A stretch of DNA of 64,000 nucleotides from Microterricola viridarii (GTDB lineage Bacteria; Actinomycetota; Actinomycetes; Actinomycetales; Microbacteriaceae), in the NCBI RefSeq assembly GCF_001542775.1, contig NZ_CP014145.1, positions 3,534,001 through 3,598,000 of the forward strand, in the 5' to 3' direction. Both the position numbers and the translations under genes were made by a program. How positions within the stretch are numbered: the stretch's first letter is position 1; the number at the start of each line of letters is the position of its first letter. Below are positions 59,871-64,000 of this stretch, one piece after another. A model generated the notes under the pieces. It saw only the letters and a list, made by a program, of their open reading frames with translations, had not been told where the DNA came from and made no database searches.

Positions 59871-60785
59871 ATGACCGACACCACAGACACCACAGAAACC
59901 TCGGCCACCAGCGAGAGCACCGGCATCGCCCCGGAGGAGCTCGACTTCGAGCGGGAGCTCGATGACGCGCTCGACGCGTTCGACGCCGATGAGGAGCGCG
60001 GCGACGAACTCGAGATCGACGAGTACGAGGTGCCGATCGAGCTCGTCGTGCTCGACATGGCCGGCACCACCGTGGCCGATGACGGCACCGTCGAGCGTGC
60101 CTTCGGCCGGGTTGCCGAGCGGCAGAATATCGGCGCGACCCCGGAGGAGCGCGAGGCGGCACTTGAGTACGTCCGGGTGACCATGGGGCAGTCGAAGATC
60201 GAGGTCTTCCGTGCGATCACCGGCGACGAGCAGCGTGCCCAGGCCGCCAACGCCGCCTTCGAGGCCGCCTACGCCGAGATCGTCGCCGAGGAGGGCGTGT
60301 CCGAGATTCCTGGTGCCCGGCGCGCGATAGAGCAGCTGCAGCAGGCCGGCGTCACCGTGGCTCTGACTACGGGCTTCGCCCGGCCGACGGTCACTGCGAT
60401 CCTCGACGCGCTCGACTGGCACGGTCTCGCCGACCTCGTGCTCACCCCGGCGGATGCCGGCCGTGGCCGTCCTCACCCCGACATGCCGCTCACCGCGCTG
60501 CTGCGTACAGAGACGAGCTCGGTCGAAGCGATGATCGTGGTCGGCGACACCGCCTCCGACATGCAGAGCGGCGCCCGCGCCGGGGCCGGACTCGTCATCG
60601 GTGTGCTGAGCGGTGCACACGACGAGGAAACGTTGGAGGACGCCGGAGCAGACGACATCGTCGCGTCGATCGCCCAGCTGCCCGCGCTGCTCGGCCTGCT
60701 CGACGGTGATGCAGTGGGTGACGCTGCGGGTGACGCGGAGGCGAACGCCGACGTCGCAACCGGCGCACCCGGAACCCGGGCGTAG
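59871..60785 (+). CDS. PhnX-like HAD phosphatase with acidic N-terminal extension
   Basis: A 304-residue HAD hydrolase. Motif I is LDMAGTT (nucleophile Asp62), as in phosphonoacetaldehyde hydrolase (FDWAGTT); the cap has MGQSK with Lys109, matching the Schiff-base Lys region of PhnX; and motif IV is VGDTASD. It fits the TIGR03351 PhnX-like family of unknown specificity. The expected reaction is phosphonoacetaldehyde to acetaldehyde plus phosphate. The first 55 residues are an unusual acidic, Thr/Asp/Glu-rich extension, and the last 25 are an Ala/Asp low-complexity tail. It is the fifth gene of the phosphonate operon. Confidence 0.86.
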   Translation: MTDTTDTTETSATSESTGIAPEELDFERELDDALDAFDADEERGDELEIDEYEVPIELVVLDMAGTTVADDGTVERAFGRVAERQNIGATPEEREAALEYVRVTMGQSKIEVFRAITGDEQRAQAANAAFEAAYAEIVAEEGVSEIPGARRAIEQLQQAGVTVALTTGFARPTVTAILDALDWHGLADLVLTPADAGRGRPHPDMPLTALLRTETSSVEAMIVVGDTASDMQSGARAGAGLVIGVLSGAHDEETLEDAGADDIVASIAQLPALLGLLDGDAVGDAAGDAEANADVATGAPGTRA

Positions 60786-60793
60786 GCCGGACG

Positions 60794-62080
60794 ATGCCTC
60801 ACGCAACGCTCGCGGCACCGCGCGGTGACACACTCGATCTCGACCTGGCTCCGGCCGCCCTTGCGATGGTGTGGTCGGGAATCGGCCGCCCGCACGAGGC
60901 GCTTGCCGTGCCCGACATTCGGCTCGCCCCGGGCGACGCCCTCGTGGCAGTGGAGCTCGCGACGATCTGCGGTTCGGACGTGCACACGGTCGCCGGCCAC
61001 CGGCCGGGGCCGTCGCCGTCGGTCCTCGGCCACGAGCAGGTCGGCCGGGTGCTCGCGACCGCGGGGCCGGTGCGCGCCGTCGACGGTCGCCGGCTCGAAC
61101 CGGGGATGCGGGTGGTCTGGTCGGTCGTCGTGTCCTGCGGGCGCTGCGCGCGCTGCCGGCGCGGGCTCCCGAACAAGTGCGTCTCTGCGGCGAAGTACGG
61201 CCACGAGGCCGTGCGCCACGAGTGGGAGTTGAGCGGCGGCTTCGCCTCGGCCGTGCACCTGAAGCGGGGGACCGGCATCGTGATCGTCGATGACGCGACC
61301 CCGGCCGGCGTTCTCGCGCCGGCATCGTGCGCCACTGCCACGGTCGTCGCCGCGATCGAGGCGGCAGAGCAGAGTGCGCCGCTCTCCGGGCGCACCGTGC
61401 TGGTGACGGGAGCCGGCATGCTCGGCCTCACCGCCACGGCGATGGCCGCGGATGCCGGGGCGCGGGTGGTCGTCAGCGACCCGAGCGCCGAGCGGCGTGC
61501 GGCCGCGCTGCGCTTCGGCGCGGCCGCCGTCGCCGACCCCGCCCTGCCCTCCGGTGCCGCAGGCAGCCTCGGTCGTGTGCTCGCCGCGCAGACTCGGGGG
61601 CGCGGGCTGTGCGACGTCGCTCTCGAGCTCTCCGGCGCGGCCCCTGCCGTGGCGTCCGCCCTCGCCGCCCTCGACACCGGCGGGGTGCTTGTGCTCGTCG
61701 GCAGCGTCTCGCCGGGCGCGCCCGTGCCGATCGACCCGGAGCGCCTCGTGCGCCAGCTGCTCACCGTGCGCGGCGTGCACAACTACACCCCGGCGCAGCT
61801 GCAGCGCGCGGCCGACTACCTCGCCGACGCGTGGCGGCGGCACCCCTTCGAGCAGCTGCTCGGCGAGGTGTTCCCGCTGGAACAGATCGACGAGGCATTC
61901 GACGCCGCCGCGCGCTTGGGCGGCGTCACGCCGGCCCCCGGCTCCCGCCCGTCGGGCATTGCCGGTGTCGCCGCCGCGCGCATCGGTCTGGCCCCGAGTC
62001 GGCTTCCGCACGCCGTGCCGACGCCGCACCCCGCCCGCGATCGCACCGGGCGCCTCATCCCCCCGCCCCAATTCCGTTGA
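60794..62080 (+). CDS. Zinc-binding alcohol dehydrogenase of the phosphonate cluster
   Basis: A 428-residue medium-chain dehydrogenase. Catalytic zinc ligands lie in ATICGSDVHTV and GHEQVGRV; the structural zinc loop is CGRCARCRRGLPNKC; and the NAD(P) motif is GAGMLGLTATAMAADAGARVVVSDPS. It resembles the TIGR03366 family (proposed HpnZ), known from phosphonate gene clusters. It might oxidise a hydroxyphosphonate or process the acetaldehyde product. It is the last operon gene; its TGA lies inside the left arm of the 67-bp palindromic element, so the element forms the 3' end of the gene. Confidence 0.88.
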   Translation: MPHATLAAPRGDTLDLDLAPAALAMVWSGIGRPHEALAVPDIRLAPGDALVAVELATICGSDVHTVAGHRPGPSPSVLGHEQVGRVLATAGPVRAVDGRRLEPGMRVVWSVVVSCGRCARCRRGLPNKCVSAAKYGHEAVRHEWELSGGFASAVHLKRGTGIVIVDDATPAGVLAPASCATATVVAAIEAAEQSAPLSGRTVLVTGAGMLGLTATAMAADAGARVVVSDPSAERRAAALRFGAAAVADPALPSGAAGSLGRVLAAQTRGRGLCDVALELSGAAPAVASALAALDTGGVLVLVGSVSPGAPVPIDPERLVRQLLTVRGVHNYTPAQLQRAADYLADAWRRHPFEQLLGEVFPLEQIDEAFDAAARLGGVTPAPGSRPSGIAGVAAARIGLAPSRLPHAVPTPHPARDRTGRLIPPPQFR

Positions 62081-62139
62081 GAGCGGTCAAATGGCCGGTT
62101 CCAGACCCGAAAAGTGGCCATTTGACCGCTCTCAACGGA
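62073..62139. repeat. 67-bp palindromic element, copy 2
   Basis: 24-bp perfect arms (62073-62096 and 62116-62139), identical to those at 26823-26889, with a 19-base loop of different sequence. It lies between the convergent dehydrogenase and kynureninase genes and contains the dehydrogenase stop codon. It can serve as a bidirectional terminator. Confidence 0.88.
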
Positions 62140-62143
62140 CCTT

Positions 62144-63472
62144 CTAGGTCGTGGCGAGGAGGGTGCGGAGGGTGTCGCGGGCGGCGGCGAGGCCGCGGTA
62201 GACCTCGTCGAAGCTTGTCGACAGCGGGGCGAGGCCGATGCGCAGGCCGCCCGGGTCGCGGTAGTCGGGGATCACGTCCTGCGTCCAGAGCGCAGCGTTC
62301 ACCTCGCGCATCGCCGGGTGGTGCAGCGTGACGTGCCCGCCGCGCTGGCCCGGCTCGGCCGGCGTCGCGAGCGTCACGCCGAGCGGGGCCAGCCACGCCT
62401 CGTGCAGCCGGATCGCGTACGCGGTCAGCGCCTCGGACTTCGCCCGGATGGCGGCCATGCCCGCCTCCTCGATCATCTCCAGCGTGTCCTGCATCGCGAG
62501 CATGCCGACGATCGACGCGGTGCCGCTCACGAAGCGCTGCATGCCGGGAGCCGGCACGTACTCGGGCCCCATCGCGAACATGTCGCTGGTGCCCCACCAG
62601 CCCTGGATCGGCTGCGCCAGCTCGCCCTGCAGGCCGGCGCGCACGTAGGCGAAGGCGGGCGATCCCGGCCCGCCGTTCAGGTACTTGTAGGTGCAGCCGA
62701 CGGCCAGGTCGAAGCCCCAGGCGTCCGCCTCGACAGTCGTCGCGCCGGCCGAGTGGCACAGGTCCCAGAGGATCAGCGCGCCGGCGTCGTGCGTGATGCG
62801 GGTCAGCTCGGCGGCATCCGCAAGGTGGGCCGAGCGGTAGGCGACGTGCGAGACGACGACGAGGGCGGTCTGGGGCCCGACGACGGATGCCAACTGCTCC
62901 GCGGTCACGCCGGCGCTGGTGTCGACCTCGATCCAGCGCAGGGTGAGGCCGCGCTCCTTCGCGATGCCGTCGAGCACGTAGCGGTCGGTCGGAAAGTTGT
63001 CGGTGTCGACGACGATCTCGGTGCGCTGCGGGTCGCGCGCCACCTGAGCGTCGACGGCGGCGCGGGCCAGCTTGTAGAGCAGCACCGTGGTGGAGTCGCC
63101 GATCACGGTCTGGCCGGCGGCCGCGCCGATCACCGAGCGGCCGATGCGGTCGCCGATCTCGTAGGGCAGGCGCAGCCACTTCTCGTCCCAGCCACGGATC
63201 AGCCGGCCGGCCCACTCCTCGCGCAGGAACGTCTGAATGCGCTCGATCGCCGACACCGGCGGCCGGCCCAGCGAGTTGCCGTCGAAGTAGACCAGGTCGC
63301 TCTCGGCGCCGGCGAAGCGGGCACGGTAGGCGGCGAGGGGGTCGGCGGCATCCGCCCGCCGGGCAAACGCGAGCAGGTCGTCGGCGCGCGAGGGGTCGGC
63401 GTGCGCCGCGGCGGGCGGGGTGACGGATGCCGCCTGGCGCAGGCCGGGGCCCGGCTTCGGGATCGTTGTCAT
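62144..63472 (-). CDS. kynU: Kynureninase
   Basis: PLP enzyme of fold type I, 442 residues, that splits kynurenine (or 3-hydroxykynurenine) to anthranilate and alanine. Family landmarks: FDGNSLGRPP at 63-72, DNFPTDRY at 158-165, the PLP-phosphate/pyridine Asp237 in LWDLCHSAG and Lys263 in GCTYKYLNGGPG. The C-terminal LRIGLAPLSTSFDEVYRG is also typical. Its ATG overlaps the stop of the upstream amidohydrolase gene by 4 bp. A tryptophan-to-anthranilate pathway is implied, but no dioxygenase is in the window. Confidence 0.94.
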   Translation of the reverse strand: MTTIPKPGPGLRQAASVTPPAAAHADPSRADDLLAFARRADAADPLAAYRARFAGAESDLVYFDGNSLGRPPVSAIERIQTFLREEWAGRLIRGWDEKWLRLPYEIGDRIGRSVIGAAAGQTVIGDSTTVLLYKLARAAVDAQVARDPQRTEIVVDTDNFPTDRYVLDGIAKERGLTLRWIEVDTSAGVTAEQLASVVGPQTALVVVSHVAYRSAHLADAAELTRITHDAGALILWDLCHSAGATTVEADAWGFDLAVGCTYKYLNGGPGSPAFAYVRAGLQGELAQPIQGWWGTSDMFAMGPEYVPAPGMQRFVSGTASIVGMLAMQDTLEMIEEAGMAAIRAKSEALTAYAIRLHEAWLAPLGVTLATPAEPGQRGGHVTLHHPAMREVNAALWTQDVIPDYRDPGGLRIGLAPLSTSFDEVYRGLAAARDTLRTLLATT

Positions 63473-64000
63473 GGCAGTGTCTCCTCGAGGTGGGCGGTCG
63501 TGGTTCCGCGTGCTCCGGCGAGCCAGCGGGCGGTGTCAGCACTGTAGCCGGTGGCCGGGGGAGTGCCGGGAACCCACGCGACGCGCGGTCCGATGGCGGG
63601 CTGTGCTGCAGACAGCGGTGCGTGCTCGGCGCCCGCGATGCTGGCGACGAGGGCGTCCGGGGTCAGTCCGGCCTCGGCCAGGGCGAGCAACTCGCGCTCG
63701 TTCACCCCGTTTGGCAGCGGCCCGTTGCCGAGGTCGGTGCCGTAGAGCACACGGCCGCCGACTGCCGTGAAGCGGCGCACGTTGTCGATGGCGATCGCCC
63801 GCTCCGGCGTCGCGGCGCCCCAGCCATGGATGTCGAGCGTGGAGATCCAGGACAGTCCGGCCACGGCCATCCGGCGGAGCAGGGCGTCATCGAGCGCCTC
63901 GGTGAACGGGGTGTGGGCGAGGGCGGAGACCCCGGCGTCCAACGCCCGGGCGGCCTGACCGGCGCCCTCGGTGTGTGCGACGACGGGCACGCCGTGCGCG
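63469..64000 (-). CDS. Amidohydrolase family protein, C-terminal part
   Basis: The gene runs off the right edge; about 177 C-terminal residues are visible. PVVAHTEGAGQAARALDAGVSALAHTPF with its His residues, ISTLDIHGWG and VLYGTDLGNGPLPNG (metal-binding Asp) match imidazolonepropionase/prolidase-like amidohydrolases. It is coupled to kynureninase by ATGA, so it may act in the same pathway, for example as a hydrolase of formylkynurenine or another amide. That is a guess from position. The N-terminal HxH metal site should lie beyond the window. Confidence 0.82.
   Translation of the reverse strand, partial: AHGVPVVAHTEGAGQAARALDAGVSALAHTPFTEALDDALLRRMAVAGLSWISTLDIHGWGAATPERAIAIDNVRRFTAVGGRVLYGTDLGNGPLPNGVNERELLALAEAGLTPDALVASIAGAEHAPLSAAQPAIGPRVAWVPGTPPATGYSADTARWLAGARGTTTAHLEETLP

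Noticed and set aside
61327..62331. 334-residue Arg/Ala-rich plus frame overlapping the end of the dehydrogenase gene and running into kynureninase
   Set aside because: Shadow frame; it crosses two real genes on opposite strands and has no motif.

Overview
The window is high-GC DNA from an actinobacterium, most probably a member of the Microbacteriaceae. The signs are strong G/C preference at third codon positions, ATGA/TGATG gene overlaps, frequent GTG starts, many leaderless-type promoters (TANNNT six bases before the start codon), DUF3151 next to purA, and the dispersed CGCTGGTTGAG...CTGTCGAAA repeat. The family assignment is inference from gene content and style. No rRNA, tRNA, CRISPR array, integrase or insertion sequence was seen.

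Layout. 1-1120: end of a peptide-type ABC transporter operon (two ATPases). 1217-4087 (-): HAD-IIA phosphatase, then a manganese module (Nramp transporter plus DtxR/MntR-type regulator) with two palindromic operators at the transporter start. 4227-4919: SpoU/TrmH RNA methylase. 5142-14375: a giant (about 3,080-residue) secreted, probably sortase-anchored surface protein, followed by a MalT/LAL-type LuxR regulator. 17199-23419: two divergent YhgE/Pip-type membrane protein modules, each with its own degenerate ABC-like ATPase, plus a TetR regulator and a palindromic operator. 23650-26805: a lipoprotein M66-type zinc metalloprotease with a lectin-like tail. 27015-32525: CorA transporter, DUF3151 protein, purA, TSUP permease, EamA transporter, chorismate mutase; then an SDR enzyme.

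33587-40716 is the most interesting metabolic locus: RidA, IclR regulator, an N-acyl-D-amino-acid deacylase fused in frame to a KDG-type PfkB kinase, a KDPG aldolase, a D-serine-dehydratase-like PLP ammonia-lyase and a lactonase. Read together they suggest an oxidative amino-sugar-acid route: lactone to N-acyl aldonate to amino aldonate to 2-keto-3-deoxygluconate to KDPG to pyruvate plus glyceraldehyde-3-phosphate. This is inference.

41221-54687 holds a baeRF3-like protein, a PQQ-type beta-propeller, a NUDIX hydrolase, purL, a cupredoxin lipoprotein, a DUF3817 protein, a Fur-family regulator with a 29-bp inverted-repeat operator next to a catalase, a VanZ protein, purQ-purS and a DrrAB-like exporter. 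54848-62080 is a phosphonate locus: PhnD, PhnC, a double-length PhnE, an FAD amine oxidoreductase, a PhnX-like HAD phosphatase and a zinc alcohol dehydrogenase. 62144-64000 (-) has kynureninase and the C-terminal part of an amidohydrolase.

Repeats recur across the window: tandem arrays of one core with periods of 19, 20 and 22 bp, a copy inside the deacylase reading frame, and two copies of a 67-bp palindromic element with identical 24-bp arms and different loops.
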